This document shows, in pieces, positions 28,408 through 36,404 of a DNA stretch of 64,000 bases. This stretch comes from Mucilaginibacter rigui (GTDB lineage: Bacteria; Bacteroidota; Bacteroidia; Sphingobacteriales; Sphingobacteriaceae), in assembly GCF_014773275.1 (NCBI RefSeq), contig NZ_JACWMW010000002.1, forward strand, positions 992,001 through 1,056,000, read 5' to 3'. Under the pieces are notes generated by a model. The model saw nothing but the letters and a program-made list of their open reading frames with translations. It searched no databases and was not told the origin of the DNA. Within the stretch, counting starts at the first letter, position 1; each line of letters begins with the position of its first letter. The position numbers and the translations under genes are program-made.

Positions 28408-29457
28408 ATGAAAAAGAATAATAATTCTGTAGATAACGCTTTACCGCGAAACTCAGCAGAAATAAAAACAGCAAGGGTTGTGCGTTTTGCCAAAACAGGC
28501 GGGCCTGAAGTACTTCGCATTGAATCACTGGAAGTTCTGCCACTCAGGGACGATGAGGTGAGGATAAAAGTAAGTGCCATCGGCTTAAACCGTGCTGAAG
28601 CAATGTGGCGGTCAGGAAACTATATTGAAGAACCTGTTCTCCCAGCAAAACTCGGTTATGATGCGGCAGGTATTGTTCAAGCTGTAGGCAAGAATGTTAC
28701 TGGCCTTGCAGTTGGTGATAAGGTCGGGACCATTCCGGCATTCTCACAAAACGATTATGGCGTATATGGTGACTTGATCACAGTACCTCGCAACGCGGTA
28801 ATAAAAAGTCCGGATGATCTATCTTTTATCGAAGTAGCAGCAATTTGGAATCCGTTTATCACTTCATGGTCGGCACTAATCGATATTGCAGAATTAAAAA
28901 GCGGACAGGTAGTCCTTATTACGGCTGCATCCAGCAGCGTCGGGCTTGCTGCGATCCAAGTGGTTAACTTGGCGGGAGGTATATCGGTCGCATTGACACG
29001 TAATTCAGATAAGAAGGAGCAATTATTAAATGCCGGTGCGGCATTTGTCATAGCTACAAGCGAACAAGATGTTGTTGAAGAGGTGCAGAAGATCACGAGT
29101 AATAATGGCGCGGATGTAGTATTTGATTCTGTCGGTGGAATATTATTTTCCAGCTTGCTGAAATCGTTGGCGCGAGGCGGGCAGATATTTCTTTATGGTG
29201 CTTTAAGCGATGATGTCACTGCGCTGCCATTATTAGAAGTACTGAATAAAGTCCCAGTAATAAGAGGCCATACAGTTTGGGACACAACAAAAGATCCGGT
29301 GAGGGTAGAGAAAGCAAGGCAATACATTTTTAAAGGAATTGCAGCCGGTGCATTAAAACCAGTTGTTACTAAGACTTTTCCTTTCGAAGACATTGTAGAA
29401 GCACACCGCTTTTTGGAATCCAATCAGCAAGTGGGAAAAATCGTTGTTACTGTTTAG
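28408..29457 (+). CDS. Quinone-oxidoreductase-like zinc-independent dehydrogenase
   Basis: This 349-residue medium-chain dehydrogenase/reductase has a GroES-like N-terminal half (about residues 20-140). Its Rossmann half has a nucleotide loop ITAASSSVGLAAIQ (about residue 172). The usual structural-zinc cysteines are absent, which places it with NADPH:quinone oxidoreductases or enoyl reductases. The first 20 or so residues are not part of the fold, so a later start is possible. It lies between two terminators and is probably a single-gene unit. Its neighbours are redox and detoxification genes. Confidence 0.9.
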   Translation: MKKNNNSVDNALPRNSAEIKTARVVRFAKTGGPEVLRIESLEVLPLRDDEVRIKVSAIGLNRAEAMWRSGNYIEEPVLPAKLGYDAAGIVQAVGKNVTGLAVGDKVGTIPAFSQNDYGVYGDLITVPRNAVIKSPDDLSFIEVAAIWNPFITSWSALIDIAELKSGQVVLITAASSSVGLAAIQVVNLAGGISVALTRNSDKKEQLLNAGAAFVIATSEQDVVEEVQKITSNNGADVVFDSVGGILFSSLLKSLARGGQIFLYGALSDDVTALPLLEVLNKVPVIRGHTVWDTTKDPVRVEKARQYIFKGIAAGALKPVVTKTFPFEDIVEAHRFLESNQQVGKIVVTV

Positions 29458-29481
29458 AGTTGTGAGTTTGATGGAATAACG

Positions 29482-29509
29482 AAACCCGTCGGAGATATCC
29501 GACGGGTTT
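29482..29509. terminator. Terminator between convergent genes
   Basis: AAACCCGTCGGA and its exact complement flank a GATA loop, with a T-rich run after it. It can serve the dehydrogenase gene on the plus strand and probably the SnoaL-like gene on the minus strand. Confidence 0.82.
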
Positions 29510-29517
29510 ATTTTATA

Positions 29518-29919
29518 TTACTTTTTTTCGAGGAGTTTTACCAGTTCGGCCGGCTCGAAATACGCGACCCAAAGGTTGATTGCTTTACCATCTTTGATGG
29601 TCCAGTGTTCGGAAATTCTAATAAAATGTTCTGTGCCTGCAAGGCCAATATCTATAACTATAACAATCTCGTCGTTTTCACCTACAAGGGAAACGATGCT
29701 ACACCTTTCGAAATCTAAGACTGCTGTTACCTGGTGCAGCACATCTTCAAGATATTCATTAAGGTCACTTGTACCTCCCCAGGGAAAATAATTGGGAGCG
29801 GTTACATGAAATCCCGGATGAAATATTTCACCATAGGTTTTTTTTTCGCTGTCGGTGCCACCTTCGTAAAAGCTACGCACCAAGGCTTTGTTACGGTTTG
29901 TTAAATCTTGATCGGTCAT
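29518..29919 (-). CDS. SnoaL-like (NTF2-fold) protein
   Basis: This 133-residue protein resembles the ester-cyclase/SnoaL branch of the NTF2 fold: FYEGGTDSEKKTYGEIFHPGFHV at the start, then the hydrophobic cone strands and ISEHWTIKDGKAINLWVAYF near the end. Such proteins are enzymes or binding proteins for small hydrophobic compounds. It is the last of three minus-strand genes (hydrolase, EthD-like, SnoaL-like) that may form a small catabolic or detoxification operon. The substrate is unknown. Confidence 0.82.
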   Translation of the reverse strand: MTDQDLTNRNKALVRSFYEGGTDSEKKTYGEIFHPGFHVTAPNYFPWGGTSDLNEYLEDVLHQVTAVLDFERCSIVSLVGENDEIVIVIDIGLAGTEHFIRISEHWTIKDGKAINLWVAYFEPAELVKLLEKK

Positions 29920-29955
29920 AATGTTGAATTAAAAAAATGAAATCTGGTATTGGCG

Positions 29956-30300
29956 CTATCCCATCACGACGTTCTCGTCGCCGTAGATCCAGAGAATCTT
30001 ATCCCGGTCAATAAATTTAGCCTCGTCCGGAGCAATGGTTTTAAGGTAGTTTTCCGTTCCGAAAACTTTGTTGATGTCTTCCATTTTATCAAACCAAATT
30101 TCCGCAACACCGTCGAACGGAGCTACCGGGAACTGGTCAAGGCTTTGTCCCGTGCTGTGCACTTGAATATACTTGCGAACATATTGAATAACTTCAGGCT
30201 GGCTGGAAAATAATGGACCATGAATATCTTTCCAATGTGCGCGGAACTCTTCCAGCGTCAGGTCAGCCCTGCGCGGAACCATAATACTTAATTTGAGCAT
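29956..30300 (-). CDS. EthD-family protein
   Basis: This 114-residue dimeric alpha-beta-barrel protein of the EthD type has the opening MVPRRADLTLEEFRAHW and the conserved HGP (about residue 27). In known systems EthD-like proteins assist oxidative degradation or act as small cyclases. The gene lies 36 bases before the SnoaL-like gene and 47 bases after the hydrolase gene, all read leftwards. That spacing supports a shared transcript. The actual reaction is not known. Confidence 0.85.
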   Translation of the reverse strand: MLKLSIMVPRRADLTLEEFRAHWKDIHGPLFSSQPEVIQYVRKYIQVHSTGQSLDQFPVAPFDGVAEIWFDKMEDINKVFGTENYLKTIAPDEAKFIDRDKILWIYGDENVVMG

Positions 30301-30347
30301 TGTCTTTGTTTTTATTGGTGAATGGATAACCCGTTAAATGGAATTCC

Positions 30348-31133
30348 TTACTTACCTACTCCATTTGATGCGGCAATGATAACATTCGCCACTTCTTGGG
30401 GATGGGAGATAAAGGCCACATGGCTCGCTTTTATTTCTGTAACTTTCGCTTTTGCTCGTTTTGCCATAAATCGCTCCGCATCTGGTGGTATCATTCTATC
30501 CTCCGTAGACACGATGTACCAAGTTGGTTTGTTTTTCCAAGCAACGTTGGTTAACGGCGTAATAATCGCTTGTATTCCTATAGGGGTCTGTGAATGTGCC
30601 ATAAAATCTGCCTGAGCCGCCGGTAAGTCAGGGCAAAAATCCTTATGAAACTTATTCATATCATACCACAACAATCCGTTAACGGGAGGCATAATACCTG
30701 ATTCCGGATTTGGCGGCGCTGATTTGCCGATACTGGCAAGGGATTCACCCGCATCAGGAGCAAATGCAGAAACATAGACTAGTCCTACAACGTTAGAGGT
30801 GTCACCGGCTTGCGTAATGATAGCTCCCCCATACGAGTGTCCTACCAGGATAACTGGCCCAATTTGGCGTGCAAGCACAGCTCTTACAGAAGCTGCATCA
30901 TCTGAAAGGCTCAGGTCTGAATTACTTACCACATCCACGTGGTAGCCTTTTGCTTTTAGGATTTTGTAAACCCCTTCCCAGCCCGATACGTCACCCCATG
31001 CACCATGTACTAATACAATGTTTTTGACCTGTGCTTTTGCTCCTGTGGTTAATAATAACCCGGTCAGCAAAACTGCCGTCACTGCAGCGATCCTGCATCT
31101 TTGAAAGAGATTTTTTGAAGTTTGGATTTTCAT
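30348..31133 (-). CDS. Exported alpha/beta hydrolase
   Basis: This 261-residue hydrolase has a signal peptide (hydrophobic to about residue 33, ending TGAKAQ), so it works in the periplasm. The oxyanion segment is VLVHGAWGDVSGW, the nucleophile elbow is GHSYGG, and the catalytic histidine is probably in KASHVAFISHP. It resembles the esterase/salicylate-esterase-like branch annotated only as alpha/beta hydrolase. The frame extends to a TTG at 31163, but ATG 31133 (MKIQTSKN) is preferred. It heads the three-gene leftward cluster. Confidence 0.9.
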   Translation of the reverse strand: MKIQTSKNLFQRCRIAAVTAVLLTGLLLTTGAKAQVKNIVLVHGAWGDVSGWEGVYKILKAKGYHVDVVSNSDLSLSDDAASVRAVLARQIGPVILVGHSYGGAIITQAGDTSNVVGLVYVSAFAPDAGESLASIGKSAPPNPESGIMPPVNGLLWYDMNKFHKDFCPDLPAAQADFMAHSQTPIGIQAIITPLTNVAWKNKPTWYIVSTEDRMIPPDAERFMAKRAKAKVTEIKASHVAFISHPQEVANVIIAASNGVGK

Positions 31134-31640
31134 AATGAAATATTTAAATGTTGATAATGCCAAGTAAGTTTCAAGCAGTATGCCACTGTTTAAATACCTA
31201 TACTACAGGTACATATAATTATTATTGGTCTTTAATTAAATGATATACCGTTTATTGATGAAGGCGAAAATGATATATCATTAGCAAATACGCAGAGTTT
31301 GTTGCCTTTAAAAGACCGGCAAATCTTTTAGAGAAGTTTCATGAAGTCAGTACATGAAAATACTATATCGTTAAAGTGTGTTTCTATTGCACTATAATTT
31401 AAACTTGTTCCAATATTCTTGTCTTGCGGAAAGTATTCCCTTTAGCCCTTCAATTTCGCTTTTCCCGCCGTTAGTTCACGATATATCACTACGAAGTGAT
31501 TGTCAAATATTTTTCAATGTATTGATATGTAGGTAATTAGGCTTTTGGCAACTCTTTTGGAGATATGGTTAGACTGCTACTCAGGAAAAAAGCAGCTAAC
31601 AAATCGGTTGTATCAGTACAGCAAAAATCAGATAGTAACT
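31134..31640. other. Long AT-rich gap
   Basis: No gene is credible here. AATGATAT/ATATCATT words at about 31238 and 31269 form imperfect inverted repeats. A sigma-54-like site lies at 31546-31561. The remainder is featureless to the eye. Confidence 0.4.
31546..31561 (+). promoter_or_regulatory. Candidate sigma-54 promoter before 31641/31824
   Basis: TGGCAAC, four bases, then TTGG has exact RpoN -24/-12 spacing and the same C-to-G change at -12 as the site at 8832. The predicted start near 31572 would lead to the small gene at 31641 and the barrel gene at 31824. Confidence 0.36.
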
Positions 31641-31799
31641 ATGAAAAATGTCAATATGCACATATCAAATTTAATTGACCTTGAGGAATGGGGGGCAAAT
31701 ATGATAGGAGCGCTTAAAAAGCCAATTCGATATATTAAAGATCGGTTGGTGACCATTTTTCTGACCTGCCTCGAGCTACTGTACATCTTCTATAAATAA
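31641..31799 (+). CDS. Possible small membrane-associated protein
   Basis: A 52-residue frame starts at ATG 31641 (MKNVNMHISNL) and ends in a hydrophobic segment (VTIFLTCLELLYIFY). The frame extends upstream to a TTG at 31545 that overlaps the sigma-54-like site, so the shorter form is more likely. It sits 24 bases before the outer-membrane barrel gene. No family is recognised, and coding status is uncertain. Confidence 0.35.
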   Translation: MKNVNMHISNLIDLEEWGANMIGALKKPIRYIKDRLVTIFLTCLELLYIFYK

Positions 31800-31823
31800 T
31801 AAACATCAATAATATATAATAAC

Positions 31824-32396
31824 ATGAAGACATCAATTAAAATCTCACTTATCTTGCTCTCTCTTTTTGGCATTACTCCAAAGGCGAACGCACAAACCTC
31901 GCCTACAAAAGGCCTCATTAAACTAAGCATTGGCGCCGAGTCCGGAATTTCACTTGGTGATTTTAAAAACGCGTATAAAGCGAATGTAGGAGGTTCAGTT
32001 CAAGCTGATTTAGCGCTTGGCAACAACTTTCATGCTTTACTGAACACCGGTTACATGCAATTTTTAGGTAAGGACAATGCTTTTGGTGCAGGCCTATCAG
32101 CGAATGACCTTCATTACCTTCCCGTAATGACTGGCATTAAATATTTCCCTAACGCTCACTTCTACTTACAGGCGGCCGCAGGTGCAGCATTCGCGCTTAA
32201 CAAGTCTGACGTCGGCTTCAGTAAAACTGCTGGGTTTTTATACGTTCCCCAAGCCGGATATGAATTTCCATTATCAAAAAACTCGTTCATTGATGCAGGC
32301 ATACGTTATGAAGCAACTACGAAATTCATTAGTAACAATTCGGCAAGCAAAATAAATTTTATCGGTCTGCGGGTCGCTTACGGATTCAATCTGTAA
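31824..32396 (+). CDS. Small outer-membrane beta-barrel protein
   Basis: This 190-residue protein has a signal peptide (MKTSIKISLILLSLFGITPKANAQ) followed by alternating strands of the eight-stranded OmpA/OmpX-like type and a final aromatic-ending strand (LRVAYGFNL). Such proteins sit in the outer membrane of Bacteroidota and are often stress-induced; exact roles are rarely known. The gene may share a transcript with the small frame upstream, under a sigma-54-like site. Possible link to envelope stress: inference only. Confidence 0.85.
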   Translation: MKTSIKISLILLSLFGITPKANAQTSPTKGLIKLSIGAESGISLGDFKNAYKANVGGSVQADLALGNNFHALLNTGYMQFLGKDNAFGAGLSANDLHYLPVMTGIKYFPNAHFYLQAAAGAAFALNKSDVGFSKTAGFLYVPQAGYEFPLSKNSFIDAGIRYEATTKFISNNSASKINFIGLRVAYGFNL

Positions 32397-32445
32397 CCGC
32401 AGTCTTAGCAGTAGTTTAAACATTAACCATTGAAAATATAATGCC

Positions 32446-32559
32446 ATGGAAACTTTTATTTATTTATTGACCAGGCTGGCCCTGGCTGCCTGCCTGATTG
32501 CCATCTTTTGGGTCGCATTTACTGGCAAAGACGAACCTACAAGTTTGACAGACGATTAG
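32446..32559 (+). CDS. 37-residue single-pass membrane peptide
   Basis: ATG 32446 opens a 37-codon frame, METFIYLLTRLALAACLIAI, then FWVAFTGKDEPTSLTDD. It has one strong membrane segment with a short acidic tail. It lies 49 bases after the barrel gene. No homologue is recognised, but the composition is that of a real small membrane protein. Confidence 0.4.
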   Translation: METFIYLLTRLALAACLIAIFWVAFTGKDEPTSLTDD

Positions 32560-32662
32560 TACACTCGGCATTCACTTTTCAATTTAAATGCCTTTAGCAA
32601 TTAAAATAACTCTTCGAACCACCTTATTGATTTGTAGCTCACTAACGAAAAAACTATAGAAA

Positions 32663-33778
32663 ATGGAAAATAAAGATCATTTCTCCCGGTTTCCTATAAA
32701 TGTAGGGATCATCGGAGTCGGCAACTGGGCTGTTTACGGACATATTCCGGCATTGCTGTTGCTTCCTGAATATAAGATTGTGGCTTTGCAAAGCCGAAGG
32801 CTCGAAGTCGCACAATCAGTCGCTGCACGCCTGGGCGGTGTAAAAATTGCTAAGTCGGTGGGTGATCTTGTGAATGACCCTGATGTTGAATTAGTGCTTG
32901 TTTTAAACACAGCACCTCAGCATGAGCACAGTGTGTTGGCTGCAATTAGTGCTGGAAAGAACGTGTATTCGGAATGGCCATTTACGCTTAATTCGGAAAA
33001 AGCGAAAAACATGGTTACCCTTGCCAATGAAGCTGGTTTGAAACATATAATTGGTTTGCAAAGGCGTTTTGCGCCAGCATTCAGATACCTAAAAGACCTT
33101 CTTCAGCAAGGATACGTTGGGGATTTGAGGTCTGTAAGGCTGCATGTAAGTATGAATGGTTTCCAAGCAGTCCGCTCATTGGCTTGGACTGTGCCCGAAG
33201 AGAATTTTTCCGACGTTATCGCAATTTATGCGGGCCATTTTCTCGATGCGCTATTTACTTCCGTCAGTCGTCCACGATCGCTTTCGGCAATAATGATTAA
33301 TCAATTTCCAGAGGTGATTCTCCAAACCGGCGAAACAGTCAAGTCGTCTACACCGGATCAGTTAATATTAACGGGGATACTGCCTGGGAACGCTGTATTT
33401 AGTGTTCAGATTGAAGGCGGTAAAAGAAATAATTCGGGTGTACAACTCGATATTACTGGAGTTCAAGGTGACATAAGAATCTCTAATGTATCTGCATTTG
33501 GCGGTATTGGGCAGGATTATATTATTGAAGGTTCTAAAGGGAATAAGCAATCATTAAATTATCTCGAAATTCCTGGAGAATATCATTGGATACCTACTTC
33601 AGATCTTCCATCAGCAGTTCAAGAACTTGCAAATCTTTACGCGGCTTTTGCTGCTGATCAGCTTAATGGTACCAGTACCGTAAGTACTTTTAAAGACGCT
33701 GTCTGGATGCATGGGCTTTTTGATCTCATGAAGCTATCTAACGCATCGGGACAACGAATTGATGTAGTGGACGAGTAA
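32663..33778 (+). CDS. Gfo/Idh/MocA-family oxidoreductase, Gal80-like
   Basis: This 371-residue protein has an N-terminal Rossmann domain (IGVGNWAVYGHIPALL, about residues 17-32) and the C-terminal alpha/beta domain of the Gfo/Idh/MocA superfamily. The usual EKP motif after strand 5 reads EWP (YSEWPFTLNSEKA), as in Gal80-like members. In Gal80 that change goes with sugar-regulator rather than dehydrogenase activity. Whether it is an enzyme is therefore open. It stands alone, with gaps on both sides. Confidence 0.88.
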   Translation: MENKDHFSRFPINVGIIGVGNWAVYGHIPALLLLPEYKIVALQSRRLEVAQSVAARLGGVKIAKSVGDLVNDPDVELVLVLNTAPQHEHSVLAAISAGKNVYSEWPFTLNSEKAKNMVTLANEAGLKHIIGLQRRFAPAFRYLKDLLQQGYVGDLRSVRLHVSMNGFQAVRSLAWTVPEENFSDVIAIYAGHFLDALFTSVSRPRSLSAIMINQFPEVILQTGETVKSSTPDQLILTGILPGNAVFSVQIEGGKRNNSGVQLDITGVQGDIRISNVSAFGGIGQDYIIEGSKGNKQSLNYLEIPGEYHWIPTSDLPSAVQELANLYAAFAADQLNGTSTVSTFKDAVWMHGLFDLMKLSNASGQRIDVVDE

Positions 33779-34020
33779 TAAGAAAATGGTCTCGGACGTC
33801 CATCGAAGTATAAGATACATCTGATAAAACTCCTGATTGCTCATGGCCATTTAAAACAAAACTAACATCGCTTAAGGTACATTGTGGCGTCTGTTTTTAA
33901 TTTGGATGCAACTTTACACGACTGGTAATTAATGAATCGTCGCGTAAGTGGAATGTGAATTACGGAAAATATTATGTGTTTAGTCGCCTGAATAATTTGG
34001 CGCGATTTAATTTAAATGCT

Positions 34021-34353
34021 ATGAAACAGCAAAGGACAATTGTATTTAAGGATACGGAAACACGGGTAATTAATGAACTTCGACGAAATGGGTTTTGCAA
34101 AAATTATGCTTTGGCGTCAGATCAATCGGTTGTTTGTTTGGACGATGGTAAATGTTTTAAAAGTGACCAGGTAAAAATGACTTTGGTTGACCACAGCTTC
34201 AATATTGCTTCGAAGTTATCTTTCTTGCTTTTTATAGTAGAAGCTCAAAACGGTGATAAAGGACTAATAAAACTGCCGCTAAATGATATTAAAAGTGAAC
34301 GAAATAGAAAAACTGTTTCCAATTCATTCGATGATTTTTGGATGGCATTATAA
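34021..34353 (+). CDS. Small Bacteroidota protein, paralogue of 23707-23979
   Basis: This 110-residue soluble protein starts at ATG 34021 (MKQQRTIVFKD); the frame extends to GTG 33955. Its core (INELRRNGFCKNYALASDQS then VVCLDD) and its later NGDKGLIKLP align by eye with the product at 23707-23979. It belongs to the same small Bacteroidota family, for which I know of no demonstrated function. It lies about 120 bases before the recombinase operon and may be cargo of the same element. Confidence 0.6.
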   Translation: MKQQRTIVFKDTETRVINELRRNGFCKNYALASDQSVVCLDDGKCFKSDQVKMTLVDHSFNIASKLSFLLFIVEAQNGDKGLIKLPLNDIKSERNRKTVSNSFDDFWMAL

Positions 34354-34476
34354 CAAGTAAGAGTTGTTATCAAAAATATGTTCTTATGATATTAGTACAA
34401 GTTGCGGAATGCTCTTTTTAGTCATCAAATGCCATAAAAATCATAACAATTCTAATGTTCGGTAGTACCGAAATGC

Positions 34477-34689
34477 TTGTCAAAGGACGAATATAAAATT
34501 CTCGATCATTGTATCCTTGAATGGGAATACATGAACGATAAGCCGCCTAAGATTAGAATAAGCGCAGAAGAGGCAGTTAATATCCTCGCAAAAAACGGCA
34601 TGAAAGTGACCATAAGTGAGGCTAAAAACATTTTGGATTTGCTATATTTATTAGCTAAATTAGAAGTGGATCATTATTTAAAACGATGA
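34477..34689 (+). CDS. Small protein coupled to the serine recombinase
   Basis: This 70-residue soluble, mainly helical protein starts at TTG 34477; no in-frame ATG is available upstream. Its stop overlaps the recombinase start as ATGA, which points to translational coupling. Such small frames ahead of large serine recombinases at tRNA genes are, as I recall, common in Bacteroidota. They may be control or directionality factors. It contains ILEWEYMND and two repeated helices (EEAVNILAKNGM, SEAKNILDLLY). Role is inference. Confidence 0.65.
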   Translation: MSKDEYKILDHCILEWEYMNDKPPKIRISAEEAVNILAKNGMKVTISEAKNILDLLYLLAKLEVDHYLKR

Positions 34690-36239
34690 AAACTGCTGAT
34701 TTATATATACGGGTAAGCACTGAAGAACAGGCTGATAAAGGCTACTCTCAAAGAGGCCAGGAAGAAGTTTTGACCAGATACTGTGAAATAAGAGAAATAA
34801 AAATCAGACGAATAATTTACGAAGATCATTCCGCCAAATCGTTTGTAAGACCTGAATGGCAAAAGCTACTTTTAGAACTCAAAAAGAAACGCGGTCAGAC
34901 AGACTTAGTGCTTTTCACTAAATGGGATAGATTTAGTAGGAACGCTGGTGACGCATATCAAATGATTAGCATCCTTGCAAATTTAGGTATCGAACCTCAA
35001 GCAATCGAACAACCCTTAGATATAACGATCCCAGAAAACAAATTAATGCTCGCAATTTATCTCGCTCAGCCGGAAGTAGAGAACGATAGAAGAGCACTAA
35101 ACACTTTTTTCGGAATGCGACGTGCGCGAAAGGAAGGCCGCTGGATGGGGCAAGCGGTAATAGGATATGCAAACAAAACTTCAGAAGATGGCAAAAAATA
35201 TATTTGTCCTAAACAACCTGAAGCAGAAATTATGCGATGGGTTTACAACGAATTAGCAACTGGAAATTGGTATATCGATCAGATATGGCGAGCCGCTCGC
35301 GACAAAGGCCTTACTTGTGGTCGGAAGAATTTTTGGCAAATCATCCGAAACCCGGTATACTGCGGGAAGATCTTCATTTCGAAATATAAAGATGAAGATG
35401 CTCACTTGGTACAGGGTACTCATGAGCCCATTATTTCTGAAAGTTTGTTTAACGAGGTTATGGACGTTCTTGATGGTCGAAAGAAAACCACTAAAACTAA
35501 AATAGCTTCCCCTGACCAGCTTCCATTGAGGGGATTTCTTATCTGTCCAAAGTGCGGATATATGCTTACTGGAAGTGCATCAAAAGGTTGCACGCGTTAT
35601 TACCACTATTATCACTGCTTTACTAAATGTGGGGTTAGATTCAACGCAAAAATCGTAAACGAAGCATTTGAAGCGCATCTCTCTAAATATGCGCTAGATC
35701 CTGCAGTATTAGCTCTTTATAAAAAAATCATTACCGATGTTTATGAAGAAGCATTAGGAGAAGGTAAAGGAGATATGACTTTGTATAAACGCCAATTAAA
35801 CGACCACGCGGCTAAAATTTCGAAAGCCAGAGATCTCCTTCTTGTAGGCGATTTGGATGCATCTGATTACCGAGATATTAAAAGCAATTGTGAAAGGCAA
35901 ATATCGATTATTGAGGGAAAATTAGTCGAACTCTCCAGTAGAACACATAGCATTGGCCCCCTTTTGGACAAAGCTTTGAAAAATATGTCTAATCTTCCGG
36001 AATTATATCAAAGAGCTGATTCTGAGGGGAAAAGGCGGATTATTAGTTCGATGTACCCCGAAAATCTCACTTTTGATGGCGTCCAACATCGAACTGGCCG
36101 GCTAAACGAAGCAATCTGCGTTTTTAATAGCGTAAAGGCCGTTTTTGAAGCAAATAAAAAGGGCAAATCTACTATAAAAGTTGATTTGCCCAGTAAGGTA
36201 GCGGGGAGCAGGATCGAACTGCCGACCTTAGGGTTATGA
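34686..36239 (+). CDS. Large serine recombinase (integrase)
   Basis: This 517-residue site-specific recombinase has three parts. The resolvase domain carries the catalytic serine in YIRVSTEEQ (S11) and arginines in FTKWDRFSRN. The recombinase domain spans about residues 150-260. The zinc ribbon (CPKCGYML with CFTKCG, about residues 288-320) is followed by a coiled coil. Enzymes of this type integrate and excise mobile elements between attB and attP. The last 13 codons and the stop (ending IELPTLGL) are antisense to the 3' part of the tRNA-Met gene, so the crossover site is almost certainly here. The natural C-terminus before integration may differ. Confidence 0.93.
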   Translation: MKTADLYIRVSTEEQADKGYSQRGQEEVLTRYCEIREIKIRRIIYEDHSAKSFVRPEWQKLLLELKKKRGQTDLVLFTKWDRFSRNAGDAYQMISILANLGIEPQAIEQPLDITIPENKLMLAIYLAQPEVENDRRALNTFFGMRRARKEGRWMGQAVIGYANKTSEDGKKYICPKQPEAEIMRWVYNELATGNWYIDQIWRAARDKGLTCGRKNFWQIIRNPVYCGKIFISKYKDEDAHLVQGTHEPIISESLFNEVMDVLDGRKKTTKTKIASPDQLPLRGFLICPKCGYMLTGSASKGCTRYYHYYHCFTKCGVRFNAKIVNEAFEAHLSKYALDPAVLALYKKIITDVYEEALGEGKGDMTLYKRQLNDHAAKISKARDLLLVGDLDASDYRDIKSNCERQISIIEGKLVELSSRTHSIGPLLDKALKNMSNLPELYQRADSEGKRRIISSMYPENLTFDGVQHRTGRLNEAICVFNSVKAVFEANKKGKSTIKVDLPSKVAGSRIELPTLGL

Positions 36240-36272
36240 ATCCTACGCTCTAACCATCTGAGCTACCCCGCC
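36199..36272 (-). tRNA. tRNA-Met (CAT), attachment site
   Basis: Read on the minus strand, the 74 bases fold as a full tRNA. The acceptor stem is GGCGGGG/CCCCGCT, and the D arm is GCTC/GAGC. The anticodon loop is TTCATAA with anticodon CAT. The T arm is GGCAG-TTCGATC-CTGCT. CCA is not encoded. The acceptor has a G-U first pair and the anticodon stem one A-C pair. The serine recombinase gene runs into its 3' half on the other strand. Confidence 0.93.
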
Positions 36273-36324
36273 TTATATGCTTACCTTATCAACTTATATT
36301 TTGATGCTTGCTGAAAAAGGTTTG

Positions 36325-36332
36325 CAAATATA
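36325..36332 (-). promoter_or_regulatory. Possible -7 box of the tRNA-Met gene
   Basis: TATATTTG on the minus strand fits TAnnTTTG, about 50 bases before the tRNA. No TTTG box is seen at the right distance. Confidence 0.3.
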
Positions 36333-36404
36333 GTAGAAATTCGCTTCCTTTAGAAAAAATGTTCACTTTTGCCCCTTTGATTGATTTGTAACAATTAAAC
36401 CCCT

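Noticed and set aside
31545..31640. Extended start for the 31641 frame
   Set aside because: The TTG start would overlap the -24 part of a sigma-54-like site, and an ATG lies downstream.
33903..33917. TGGATGC-N4-TTAC as a sigma-54 site before 34021
   Set aside because: Only the GG and the final C match; too weak to list.
1..34000. Partial tRNA-Met copy marking the left end of the element
   Set aside because: No second copy of the tRNA 3' segment was noticed by reading; the far end is probably outside the window.
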